A DNA stretch of 64,000 bases, from the NCBI GenBank assembly GCA_022818135.1, contig JAFMSR010000008.1, forward strand, positions 13,673,399 through 13,737,398. The letters run 5' to 3'. The number at the start of each line of letters is the position of its first letter. Position 1 is the first letter of the stretch. Source of the stretch: Saxidomus purpurata. Its lineage: Eukaryota; Mollusca; Bivalvia; Venerida; Veneridae. Below are positions 24,711 to 36,467 of this stretch, one piece after another. The notes below the pieces were generated by a model. The model was not told where the DNA came from. It searched no databases and saw only the letters and a program-made list of their open reading frames with translations. Position numbers and translations under genes: made by a program.

Positions 24711-25762
24711 TTATACCCCCACAAAACGAAGTTTGGGGGGGGTATATAGGAGTGAGCTTGTCGGTTGGTCGGTCGGTCGGTCTGTTGGTTTTATGGTTTC
24801 CGGATGATAACTCATGAACGACTTGACCGATTTAAATAATATTTGGTACACAGGTGCAACATAAAAAAATACAGGTCAAGTTCGACTTTGGGGTCAGTAG
24901 GTCAAAGGTCAAGGTCACAGTGACCCTGAACAGTAAAACAGTTTCCGGATGATAACTCATGAACGACTGGACCGATTTAAATAATTTTTGGTGCACAGGT
25001 GCATCATCAGAAAGTACAGGTCAAGTTCGACTTTGGGGTCAGTAGGTCAAAGGTCAAGGTCACAGTCACCCTGAACAGTAAAACGGTTTCCGGATGATAA
25101 CTCATGAAAGACTTGACCGAATGAAATAATTTTTGGTACACAGGTGTTACATCATGAAATACAGGTCAAGTTTGACTTTGAGGTCAGTAGGTCAAGGTCA
25201 CAGTGACTCGGAATAGTGAAACAGTTTCGGATGATAACTCCTGAACAACTTGACCGATTCATATTATTTTTGGTACACAGCTGTAACATCATGAAATACA
25301 GGTCCAGTTCGACTTTGGGGTCAGTAGGCCAAAGGTCAAGGTCACAGTGATCCTGAACAGTACAACTGTTTCCGGATGATAACTCATGAAAGGCTTGACC
25401 TATTGAAATAATTTTTGGTACACAGGTGTAACATCATGAAATACAGGTCAGGTTTGACTTTGAGGTCAGTAGGTCAAGGTCACATGACTCGGAACAGTTA
25501 AACGGTTTCCAGATGATAACTTAAGAACGCTTGGGGCTAGGATCATGAAATTTGATAGGGAGGTTAGTGATATTAACATGTTTGAAATAAACCTATTAAA
25601 TTTAATAATAATCCATACTTTCCCTCCTTACATATTTTGTGTGCTATTAAAACAATACATTTACACAACTTATTGTATAATAACTGAAATGTATGTCCTT
25701 GTGGCCATTCCTTTCTTATGGTTGCCATACTTCTGTGACAAAGCTGTATTGTGGGGGTATAA
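24711..25762 (+). mobile_element. Element with 'taccccc' TIRs and tandem core, copy B
   Basis: The termini are TTATACCCCCACAA and TTGTGGGGGTATAA, a perfect 14-bp inverted repeat. After a 'ggtcggtcggtcggtc' patch come about five units of roughly 145 bp built from 'tttccggatgataactcatg', 'acttgaccgatttaaataat', 'ggtacacaggtg' and 'ggtcagtaggtcaaaggtca'. The right part (25560-25760) is unique and AT-rich, with no convincing protein. A TA target duplication would fit but is ambiguous, since the TIR itself starts with TA. Dispanin intron. Confidence 0.7.
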
Positions 25763-26452
25763 TTCGTCACTCTTGTGACAGTTCTAGTTATATTTTTCCT
25801 GATTTTCAGGAAGAGTTTTACTATAGGCTTAGTGAATTTTCATATTTGCAGACACAATAAATGCCAATAGTTAACTTGTGAGGAATGTATCCAACCATAA
25901 GAATACTGGATATAGCTAATTATACATGAACCACAGCAACAGATTGTGAACCAAATCAATACATTAATCTAAGGGAACTCAATCTGATATTTTGTTTCAT
26001 AACCAGTACCAGGACAGCAGAATCAATCAATTCTTTGAGAAGGAAATGCCAATAAGACTATGATTTACATTCAAATGTCTCTGTGCACTAAAGACATGCA
26101 AGATCAGCAAGTCAAAAACGACAGGAAAAGTCTGCTGGGGATATTCGTGGTACAAAACAACTCTAAAACCAAGATGATTTTCAATGATGAATGTATGAAT
26201 GGTGTTTTATGGGGCATCAAATTCCAAGGTCATACAGCACATATTAAAATCTTGGTATCAAAAATGTAAATGCATGAATACCGTTGAGTGTTGAAACAAT
26301 CTTTATCATACTGATGTGCCGCCACCTCTTTGGTGGTTTTAGTCACCACTTGCATTGGGCTTTACCACTTGCATTGGGCTTTATATTTAATAATATGCAG
26401 AGAATCACTGCAAAAGCTATCAAATGGGCTTAGTGGGGTTAAAATTAACCCA

Positions 26453-26791
26453 CCCATTTAATAGAGATATCAGCTCACTATGCCCATTTAATAGAGATAT
26501 CAGCTTACTATGCCCATTTAATAGAGATATCAGCTTACTAAGCCCATTTAATAGAGATATCAGCTCACTATGCCCATTTAATAGAGACATCAGCTCACTA
26601 TGCCCATTTAATAGAGACATCAGCTCACTATGCCCATTTAATAGAGACATCAGCTCACTATGCCCATTTAATAGAGACATCAGCTCACTATGCCCATTTA
26701 ATAGAGATATCAGCTCACTATGCCCATTTAATAGAGATATCAGCTCACTATGCCCATTTAATAGAGATATCAGCTCACTATGCCCATTTAA
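26453..26791 (+). repeat. 30-bp minisatellite, about 11 copies
   Basis: The unit is cccatttaatagagatatca plus gctcactatg, repeated with almost no drift; the main variant is gatatc/gacatc. Because 30 is a multiple of three, both strands stay open (CPFNRDISSL repeats on one, LLNGHSELIS on the other). Neither is likely to be a gene: there is no flanking coding context and the array lies in a dispanin intron. Flanking intron sequence (25763-26452, 26792-27717) shows only short diverged repeat fragments. Confidence 0.9.
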
Positions 26792-27717
26792 TTGCTTTTT
26801 ATGGTACATGCAGGGCATCACCCACAGTTGTTGCAATTTTTGCACCTATGTACTAATCCCCAATCACAGCTCTAGGTAAATGATTTTCAGGAGAACATTG
26901 TGGTATAACAGGAACAAATCTATGATGGTATGTAGGACACAGTAAGTCCTAGATATACATTATGTCATGTAAATGTGATATACATTCCCAAAACAAGATG
27001 GCCATGTCACCCCTATATTGACCAGTCAACACATGTAAAAATAGCTGGTAGTAGGTTGTTCTTGTTCACACCTCCTGGACAACTATATGAAATAATACAA
27101 ACAAGAGGATGGAGTAATAGTCCCCAACCGAAAATGACAGGATGAGAAGCACATATGACTAAAGTTTCATCAAAATCATGTGAGGACCTTGGGAGATATA
27201 GTTACACCTTTAATCCAAAGGGTAACCTTAAGTGAATTTGACAAAGTTTGATGAAATTTCCCCGAAGGGATGATCAGATGTAGTCTGATAATCTATGTGA
27301 CCATGAGCCAAGCTTGACCCAGAAACAGATTTTTCACATTCTCTCTATGAGGTTTACATTTAGTCATTACCCAAAGGTTTCAAGGAAATTAGTCGAAAGG
27401 TTATGGAGATATAGAAACATAACCTTTGACCCTAAATGCGACCTTGACCTTGAGCATCCAAGGTATGAGTAGCAACTGTTAAAATTTACTTCAAAATGTA
27501 AATTTATTTGATAATAGGTCCATACATATAGAACTTACAGCCTTGACATTGCAGACAGAAGAACTGACTTGACAGACGGACAGAACAGAGCAAATCTATA
27601 GTCCCAAATGATCTTCAATCAGTTGGAAGCTTGTTACTTAATATTGAGACTTAAACATTTCTATACCCAGATTTTCCCACCAGTGTGAAATGTAGAAGAA
27701 ATTGACGTTAAACTTAC

Positions 27718-28007
27718 CACTTGCTGTGTTGTATATGGCTGTCCTGGTTGACCATATTGAGGCTGTCCTTGTTGACCATATGGTGGCTGCCCTGGCTGAC
27801 CATATGGAGGTTGCCCTGGTTGACCATAGGGCTGTCCAGGCTGACCATAGGGCTGTCCAGGCTGACCATAGGGCTGTCCTGGTTGTCCATATGGCTGGCC
27901 TGCTGGTACAGGTTGGTACCCAGCAGGAGATGTTGGATAGCCACCCTGCTGCTGTTGTGGATATCCTCCTGATACCTGATCATATGCAGGCGGTCCCTGT
28001 TGAAGTC
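27718..28007 (-). CDS. Dispanin (CD225) protein, Gly-Gln-Pro-Tyr repeat exon
   Basis: A 290-bp exon on the minus strand: acceptor tttttatccag, donor gtg/gtaagt. It supplies the last two bases of a split codon and 96 codons. It opens with [11 protein letters not shown], where PPAY is a PPxY motif of the kind bound by WW domains (for example NEDD4-type ligases). It continues with a QQQQ run and at least seven imperfect repeats of GQPYGQP. No membrane segment is present, so it is a flexible cytosolic N-terminal region ahead of the CD225 domain encoded 8 kb away. In-frame TAA codons just before the acceptor and no ATG in frame show that an upstream exon is needed; I did not find it. The opposite-strand and frame-shifted ORFs here are shadows of the repeat. 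Confidence 0.82.
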
Positions 28008-29105
28008 CTGGATAAAAAACCAGTTATTATTCAACATATAATCGATATATATGCCCACATGACCCACATTTTGGTATAGTCAACACAGTAAACGAGATAA
28101 TTTTCAAAATCTTTGTATCATGGATTTTCTTAAGATAATTTACAAATCTACAAAAGCATTTAAAAAGACTCAAAAGAATTTCGGGTAGTTACTTGATGGG
28201 TACCCTCCACTTTATCTGAAGAAATCCATAACTTATAAGTATTAGCAAGGGGTCGAATGTGTGCCGGTTAGATAGATTTTTAAGTCAGATATTAAAGTTA
28301 GATGGACTAAAATGGAGTAACGAAAGTAGATTAGTGATTGTTTTTTCATTATTTTTGTGTTTTATCCCACTGTATGTTTAAATCACCTTGTGCAGTTAGT
28401 GGATTCGTCATTTCTGCTTCTGAGTAATAAACTTAAAGCACGTAATACAACAAGATGAAAAAGTTATTGAATACATTCATGGTTGCGAATGTGAACATCG
28501 CTTTGACATGAGTTCACAAATGACAACTTTTCCCATAGTTTGCAAGCAGTTGTTTCTCTACGTTTAGCATAGAAATGTGTCTTTTCGTTTATCATAAATG
28601 ATTCAAACTAAAGTTGATATTCAATCGTTCATTTTCTACAGAATTTTCTGTTTTCCTTACTGTACGTATTGCAATTCGTTAGATAAAATGTGTGTATGCA
28701 CACATTTTTGTTCCTGGACTAAACTGAGTATGTGACAGCAAGTGTAAATGCTGAAATAATTCTAAAAAAGATATTTGTTATTAATTTCAACACACATAAA
28801 ATCGGATGCTTTGGGGGACATTTAGCAAGACCCATTTTGATCATAGTTACATCCATGAGCTATACTAATATTCCATCTTGTTCTTACAGTTTAGCTTACA
28901 TATTAGTTACGATAAAAACGTAGAGTACATTCTCAGCATAAGTAAAATATGGAAGATTGGATGTGAGCATTTTACTCTCCCGTCACCGCATAATTAATTT
29001 CTTCGGTGCCGCTGTTACATGGTAAGCTGCATGCGGGTTGTCATGCGGGTTGCAGATCACTGTATTAATGATTATTTTTAATTTGTCTGTCCGTCCGGTG
29101 TCATA
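28008..29105. other. Intron or upstream region, nothing recognised
   Basis: This non-repetitive AT-rich sequence lies immediately upstream of the repeat exon of the dispanin gene. I looked for a short ATG exon ending one base into a codon with a gt donor and found none that works. Some candidates hit a stop or leave the wrong phase. Confidence 0.3.
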
Positions 29106-30545
29106 TTAATAAAATAACTTGAAATTATGACTTTTGTGAGATGGACAACAAACATGATTCCTATGACTTTTGTAAGATGGGACAACATGCATGATTCCTA
29201 TGACTTTTGTAAGATGGGACAACATGCTTGATTCCTATGACTTTTGTGAGATGGACAACAAACATTATTCCTATGACTTGTAAGATGGGACAACATGCTT
29301 GATTCCTATGACTTTTGTGAGATGGGACAACAAACGTGATTCCTATGACTTTTGTAAGATGTAACAAACATGATTCCTATGACTTTTGTAAGATGGGACA
29401 ACATGCGTGATTCCTATGACTTTTGTAAGATGGGACAACATGCTTGATTTCTATGACTTTTGTGAGATGGACAACAAACATGATTCCTATGACTTTTGTA
29501 AGATGGGACAACATGCGTGATTCCTATGACTTTTGTAAGATGGGACAACATGCTTGATTTCTTTGACTTTTGTGAGATGGACAACAAACATGATTCCTAT
29601 GACTTTTGTAAGATGGGACAACATGCATGATTCCTATGACTTTTGTAAGATGGGACAACATGCTTGATTCCTATGACTTTTGTGAGATGGACAACAAACA
29701 TGATTCCTATGACTTTTGTAAGATGGGACAACATGCATGATTCCTATGACTTTTGTGAGATGGGACAACAAACATAATTCCTATGACTTTTGTAAGATGT
29801 AACAAACATGATTCCTATGACTTTTGTAAGATGGGACAACATGCGTGATTCCTATGACTTTTGTAAGATGGGACAACATGCTTGATTTCTATGACTTTTG
29901 TGAGATGGACAACAAACATGATTCCTATGACTTTTGTAAGATGGGACAACATGCGTGATTCCTATGACTTTTGTAAGATGGGACAACAAACATGATTCCT
30001 ATGACTTTTGTAAGATGGGACAACATGCATGATTCCTATGACTTTTGTGAGATGGACAACAAACATGATTCCTATGACTTTGTGAGATGGGACAACATGC
30101 GTGATTCCTATGACTTTTGTGAGATGGGACAACATGCTTGATTCCTATGACTTTTGTAAGATGGGACAACAAACATGATTCCTATGACTTTTGTAAGATG
30201 GGACAACATGCTTGATTCCTATGACTTTTGTGAGATGGGACAACAAACATGATTCCTATGACTTTTGTAAGATGGGACAACAAACATGATTCCTATGACT
30301 TTTGTAAGATGGGATAACATGCTGATTCCTATGACTTTTGTAAGATGGGACAACAAACATGATTCCTATGACTTTTGTAAGATGGGACAACATGCGTGAT
30401 TCCTATGACTTTTGTGAGATGGCGCAACATGCTTGATTCATATGACTTTTGTAAGATGGGACAACATGCGTGATTCCTATGACTTTTGTGAGATGGCGCA
30501 ACATGCTTGATTCCTATGACTTTTGTAAGACGGGACAACATGTAT
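29106..30545 (+). repeat. 37-bp satellite array, about 39 copies
   Basis: The unit is gattcctatgacttttgtaa plus gatgggacaacatgcat, 36-37 bp long because some units lack one g. Two end variants, aacatgcgtg/aacatgcttg and aacaaacatg, are mixed along the array, and the aag/gag change before 'atggg' varies too. Minus-strand ORFs through it (SHRNHACCPILQ-like repeats) are artefacts of the periodicity. Strand is nominal. The following 30546-31254 holds a short fragment of the 11930 repeat and nothing else. Confidence 0.92.
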
Positions 30546-31254
30546 AATATTATGCACAACTACATGCACTTCAAACTGATGCTCCCTGCCAAGTTTTATT
30601 AAAATCTATCAAACTCAGGCAGAAGTTTTTAATGAACACATAATGGAGTGCAACAATTTCAAATGTGGATCTATCATGGTTCAAACTTCTCAAAACATCA
30701 AATAATCGTCCTGATGTTTTTCTTTGATCTAGTTTTTTGACTTGACATGCTCAAGTCTCAAACTTAACCATTTATCTTGAGGATTGCCTCAAGACTGTTC
30801 AAATGGCATTTCGTTAGCTTTCACAGGGTGACCAATCCTTTTGACCAATGTGAGCAAAAGTGCGACCCATTTGCATAATTAACCTACAGATCATGAATAC
30901 AAATTTTTGACTTGTTCTCCTAATAATTGGGTTCAAAATGTGGCCTCTAGAGTATTCGATTTCACAAGACAAATGAGGAAAGACATTTGGTACATCACTC
31001 TGCTTTTTAATTTGAGTACCCTTATACGAAAACACAACCGAAAGCATCACAAAAGCTTAGAAGTACTTATCATGGCAAAAATTTGTTTAATTTCCAGTAT
31101 GAAGGGTTAGTCATGTTGGAGTCTTGGTAGCCAAATTAATTTGGTGTTGTGATGTGACTGACATTTTTTCATAACTGTCAGTCTTTCACACCTTCACAAG
31201 GCAAATTACAGCTCTAAAATGTCAGCCTGTAAAATCAGTTTGCAAATGGAAATA

Positions 31255-32885
31255 GTGAGACTATAGACTTGGCAGTCTGACTCAGGGTTTCTATAAGGAC
31301 TATAGACTTTGCAGTCTGACTCAGGGTTTCTATAGGTTAGATGGGACTATAGACTTTGCAGTCTGACACAGTGTTTCTATAGGTTAGATGGGACTATAGA
31401 CTTTGCAGTCTGACACAGGGTTTCTGTAGGAAAGCTGGAACTAGGGACTTGGAAGTCTCACTCAGGGTTTCTATAGGTTAGCTGGGACTGGAGACTTGGC
31501 AGTCTGACTCAGGGTTTCTATAGGTTAGCTGAGACTATAGACTTGGCAGTCTGACTCAAGGTTTCTATAGGTTAGCAGAGACTAGATACTTGGCAGTCTG
31601 ACTCAGGGTTTCTATAGGTTAGCTGGGACTAGAGACTTAGCAGTCTGACTCAGTGTTTCTATAGGTAAGTTGGGACTATAGACTTGGCAGTCTGACTCAG
31701 GTTAGCTGGGACTATAGACTTGGCAGTCTGACTCTGGGTTTCTATAGGTTAGCTGGGACTATAGGAGTTGCCATCTGACTCAGGGTTTCTATAGGTTAGC
31801 TGGGACTAGATACTTGGCAGTCTGACTCAGGGTTTCTATTGGTTAGCTGGGACTAGAGACTTGGCAGTCTGACTCAGGGTTTCTATAGGTTAGCTGGGAC
31901 TAGAGACTTGGCAGTCTGACTCAGGGTTTCTATAGGTTAATTTGGACTATAGACTTGGCAGTCTGACTCAGGGTTTCTATAGGTTAGCTGGGACTAGAGA
32001 CTTGGCCGTCTGACTCAGAGTTTCATAAGGTTAGCTGAGACTATAGATTTGGCAGTCTGGCTCAGGGTTTCTATAAAGGTTATCTGGGACTAGAGATTTG
32101 GCAGTCTGACTCAGGGTTTCTGTAGGAAAGCTGGGACTAGATACTTGGAAGTCTGACTCAGGGTTTCTATAGGTTAGCTGGGACTAGAGACTTGGCAGTC
32201 TGACTCAGGGTTTCTATAGGTTAGCTGTGACTAGAGACTTGGCAGTCTGACTCAGGGTTTCTATAGGTTAGCTGGGACTAGAGACTTGGCAGTCTTACTC
32301 AGGGTTTCATAAGGTTAGCTGGGACTAGAGACTTGGCAGTCTGACTCAGGGTTTCTATAGGTTAGCTGGGACTATAGGATTTGCCATCTGACTCAGGGTT
32401 TCTATAGGTTAGATGGGACTAGAGAATTGGACCATCTGACTCAGGGTTTCTGCAAGTTAGCTGGGTTTATGCACTTGGCAGTCTGACTCAGGGTTTCATA
32501 AGGTTAGCTGGGACTAGAGACTTTGCAGTCTGACACAGGGTTTCTGTAGGAAAGCTTTGACTAGAGACTTGGCAGTCTGACTCAGGGTTTCTATAGGTTA
32601 GCTGAGACTAAAGACTTGGCAGTCTGACTCAGGGTTTCTATAGGTTAGCTGGGACTAGAGACTTGGCAGTCTGACTCAGGGTTTCTATAGGTTAGCTGGG
32701 ACTAGAGACTTGGCAGTCTGACTCAGGGTTTCTATAGGTTAGTTGGGACTATAGGATTTGCCATCTGACTCAGGGTTTCTGCAAGTTAGCTGGGTCTTTA
32801 CACTTGGCAGTTGACTCAGGGTTTCTATAGGGACTATAGACTTACAGTCTGACTCTGGTTTCCACAGGTTAGCTGGGACTATAGA
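31255..32885 (+). repeat. 47-bp minisatellite array, about 34 copies
   Basis: The unit is gggactagagacttggcagt plus ctgactcagggtttctatag plus gttagct. Several shortened units (missing 'gtttctatag', e.g. near 31700) and a few with 'gtttctgtaggaaagct' are interspersed, which points to repeated unequal exchange. No frame is maintained, as 47 is not a multiple of three. Strand is nominal. Confidence 0.92.
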
Positions 32886-34629
32886 TAATCTAAAGAGTTT
32901 AAAGTCGCAGGATCATCAACAATTTCAACAGAAGTGCCTACTGCCCCTGTCTGATCATTTCAGTACAGTTCATTTTGGATAACCTGACAGTGCTTTCATT
33001 TTGGATAACCTGACAGTGCTATCACAAATACAAAAGTTTACAACCATTTCATGAAAAGGTAGATCATGGGTGCAAGAAAATGTTTTAAATCCTTTCATTT
33101 ATTACTGTTGAATTGAGTTTACCTCTTTTGCATCACTGTAACATTAATCATGGAAGATACTTCCTGGTCTGATGCACAGTAAAGTGCCCAATTATGTTAG
33201 CCTCAAAGTTTAAAAAAAGTTCCATGTATTATTTCAGGAAGTTGCCACTTTTGTAGAGCAATATGTCCTGCACAATGATCAGTATTAAAAAGATAACTTT
33301 CTGAACATTTTTTGGTAAATTTCAATTTTTTTGTGTCCTGTCAGGGTAGGGGACGGACATTACATAAACATATATTTAGACACCTAGAGAGGGAACTTTG
33401 ATGATTATACATGAATTTTTACATGTTGTTCAACTGTTTTAGAATATACTAGTTTTACCCTATATTTCGCCATTTTATTCCAATCACAAAATTTGGACAT
33501 TTTGCTCTCAGGTTGAAAACTGACTTTATATTTAAACAAAGAGAAGTAGACATTTCTATGGAAAACTTCCTTTCAGAACAGTATAATTACACAAATAACA
33601 AAACTGTAACAGAAGCTGCTTTGGTTTATACATATTTATGAAGCAAAAGTCATCACAAAGTACTGTCAGTACAAACGTAACAGGGGATGGACATTACACA
33701 AAGTTACTATTTCAAATATATTAAGTATTTCAGGGCACATATAAACTGGTCTTAAGATATTTCAAACCCAAATAAGGAAATGAGATACTTGTTATTATTT
33801 TATGTTTTCCAGTGAATTATAGAGTTTTGTCAGAGAAATAAAAGTGATAATCCACAGTTTTGAAACAGTGGATTACCATTTTTATTTTCACTGTTTTTAC
33901 TTATTGAGTATTACTCTGCAATTCATGGTTTGACGAAGTGCATACTTGTTTTTATAACAATTGATTCAATTTATGTAATAGTTAGAGGCTAAATAGAGAA
34001 ATTTATACAATATAGAAACCCAAAGGAGGGAGCGCTAGCGACCGACTGGGTTTATATGTTGGATAAATTAGCCTCTAACTGACTTAGTGTGTTCCCTACA
34101 TTTAGACTTTATTTACAACTGTTCATTATTATAACATGTCTGTCTTATTGGTGTTGACAGCCTGCAATATATGGTTCATATCTGGCAGTATACACTGTGT
34201 GATGTAAAGTGTTTTGTTCTGTAAAACTGAAAATCCCCCAGCATTGCAGCAATCAATTTCTAAACTTAAAGCCTTAAGACTTTTATGTCATTTAATGAAA
34301 TATAACTTTAACACAACAGTTATCTCTATATTGTAACTTTTTGACTGTTTTTGTAACTCTCTGTGTCAAAAAGGTTATCATTGAAAAAGACACAAAAAAA
34401 AAGATTGATATAATATTTGCAATCTTGTTTCAGAAGAAGATTTGATTAATTTTATGGTTCCAACGGAATTTAATTTTTTTGTTGAACAGCATTTGCCCTT
34501 TATAATTTTTGTTTTCATTCGATCTAAGTGTCAGTATTAATAAGTGGGCTATATGCACATGCGCAAACAGGTCTATTGATAATGCTGCATATTAAATTAG
34601 TATTTTAAGTTGGTGGTTTAGAAATAAAA
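32886..34629. other. Non-coding DNA with recurrent GGGGACGGACATTACA motif
   Basis: No gene was recognised. GGGGACGGACATTACA occurs near 33350 and, with one change, near 33684. The same motif family recurs at about 38740 and 38890. A 100-bp foldback element sits at 33981. Otherwise the stretch is AT-rich and unique-looking. Confidence 0.35.
33981..34080. mobile_element. 100-bp foldback element
   Basis: The left arm 'gttagaggctaaatagagaa' and the right arm '...ggataaattagcctctaac' are inverted copies that extend inward to 'gaaaccca'/'tgggttt'. The loop holds 'agcgctagcgaccgac'. This resembles the larger foldbacks at 44811 and 58006 in plan but not in sequence. Confidence 0.5.
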
Positions 34630-35217
34630 CAAGAGGGACATGATGGCCCTATATCGCTCACCTGACTACCATTGGCTATAATACAAGGGCTCACGGTTCT
34701 AACATAATTCGTAGAGGTCCACTACACAATGCTAAGTAACATTCCAAATATCTATTCTCTGCCTGTCGGCCTTCTTGTTTTTTTAAGTTTTCCCTATATA
34801 AGCCTATGTGAAATCAAGTCTCCTCCCTCGTGCCCCCCTCTCACCCCCCCTCCCGGGAAGGGTCAATTTTGACCCGGGGGTCATAATTTGAACAATCTTG
34901 GTAGAGGTCCACTAGACAATGCTACATGCCAAATATCTAAGCTCTAGGCCTTGTGGTTTCAGACAAGAAGATTTTTTAATTTTTTCCTATTTGTTGCCAT
35001 AGCAACCAGAGTTCTGCATGGAATGGAATTCTTTGAACGACTTTGATAGAGCTTTATGCAAGGAACATCCCTGCAAAGTTTCATGAACATTGGCCCAGTG
35101 GTTTCAGAGAAGATGTCGTTTGAAGGAAATGGTGGACCGATGGACGGACGTACGGCTGACGCCGGACAGAATGCAATCTTAATAGCTCACTCTGGCACTT
35201 TGTGCCAGGTGAGCTAA
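34630..35217 (+). mobile_element. Helitron-like element, first of a head-to-tail pair
   Basis: Begins caagagggacatgatggccc and ends with the hairpin CTGGCAC-TTT-GTGCCAG followed by GTGAGCTAA at 35217. Inside are one core unit (the 'caatcttggtagaggtccac' and 'ctaggccttgtggtttcaga' type) and a 'ggacggacgtacgg' patch before the hairpin. The CTRR end with a preceding hairpin is the known 3' structure of Helitrons; the 5' TC is not evident. No Rep/helicase is encoded. Confidence 0.6.
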
Positions 35218-36454
35218 CAAGAGGGACATGATGGCCCTATATCGCTCACCTGACTACCATTGGCTATAATACAAGGGCTCATGATTCTAACACAAGTCAT
35301 AGAGGTCCACTACACAATGCTAAGTAACATTCCAAATATCAGATTCTATTCTCTGCCTGTCAGCCTTCTTGTATTTGCAAGTTTTCCCTATATAAGCATA
35401 TGTGAAATCAATTACCTCCCTCGCCCTCCCCCCACCCTCCAGGGAAGGGTAAATTTTGACCTGGGGGTCATGATTTGAACAATCTTTGTAGAAGTCCAAT
35501 AGGCATTTTTACATGCCAAATATCTAATCTTTAGGCCTTGTGGTTTCAGGGAAGAAGATTATTTAAGTTTTTCCTATATAAGCCTATGCAAAACCAAGTG
35601 ACCCCCAGGGCGGGGTCAATTTGGCCCAAGGGTCATGATTTGAACAATCTTGCTACAGGTCCACTAGCAAATGCTACATGCCAAATATCTAACCCTAGGC
35701 CTTGTGGTTTCAGAGAAGAAGATTTCTTTAAGTTTTCCCTATATAAGCCTATGTAAAAATAAGTGACCCCCCATGCAGGGTCAATTTTGACCCGGGGGTC
35801 ATAGTTTGAACAACCTTCTAGAGGTCCACTAGCCAATGGTACGTGCCAAATATCTTAGCTATAGGCCTAGTGGTTTCAGAGAAGAAGATTTTTAAAGTTT
35901 TTCCTATATAAGCCTATGTAAAACTAAGTGACTCCCCCTACAGGGTCAATTTTGACCTCGAGATCACAATTTGAACAATCTTGGTAGAAGTCTTCTAGAC
36001 AATGCTACATGCCAAATATCTTACCTCAAGGCCTTGTGGTTTCAAAGAAGAAGATTTTTAAAGTTTTTCCTATATAAAGCCTGACCCCCCGCGCGGGGTC
36101 AATTTTGACCCGGGGGTCATAATTTGAACAATCTTGGTAGAGGTCCACTGGACAATGCTACATGCCAAATATCTAAGCACTAGGCCTTGTGGTTTCAGAC
36201 AAGAAGATTTTTTTAAGTTTTTCCTATTTGTCACCATAGCAACCAGAGTTCTGCATGGAATAGAATTCTTTGAACAACTTTGATAGAACTTCATGCAAGG
36301 AACATCCCTGCAAAGTTTCATCAACATTGGCCCAGTGGTTTCAGAGGAGATGTTGTTTGAAGGAAATGGTGGACGGATGGACGGACGTACGACGGACGCG
36401 GGACGGAATGCGATCCTTATAAGTCACTCTGGCACTTTGTGCCAGGTGAGCTAA
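35218..36454 (+). mobile_element. Helitron-like element, second of a head-to-tail pair
   Basis: Same ends as its neighbour: caagagggacatgatggccc at 35218 directly abuts the CTAA of the first copy. It ends with the hairpin around GGCACTTTGTGCC and then CTAA at 36451-36454. Its core has about five tandem units of roughly 170 bp compared with one to two in the first copy. ORFs on either strand (e.g. 35538, 36070) are by-products of the repeat. Confidence 0.62.
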
Positions 36455-36467
36455 AAAATTGACATAT

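Noticed and set aside
27702..28079. Plus-strand and other-frame ORFs across the proline-rich exon
   Set aside because: The minus-strand frame with GQPYGQP repeats has matching splice sites and phase with the CD225 exons. The others are open only because the DNA is a 21-24 bp repeat.
29106..30545. CRISPR-like regular array
   Set aside because: Units are contiguous with no unique spacers, the genome is eukaryotic and there are no cas genes. It is a satellite.
28100..33150. Candidate first exons for the dispanin gene (for example ATG and gtaaac near 33116-33145 on the minus strand)
   Set aside because: The candidates contained a stop or left two bases instead of the one base needed by the acceptor at 28007.
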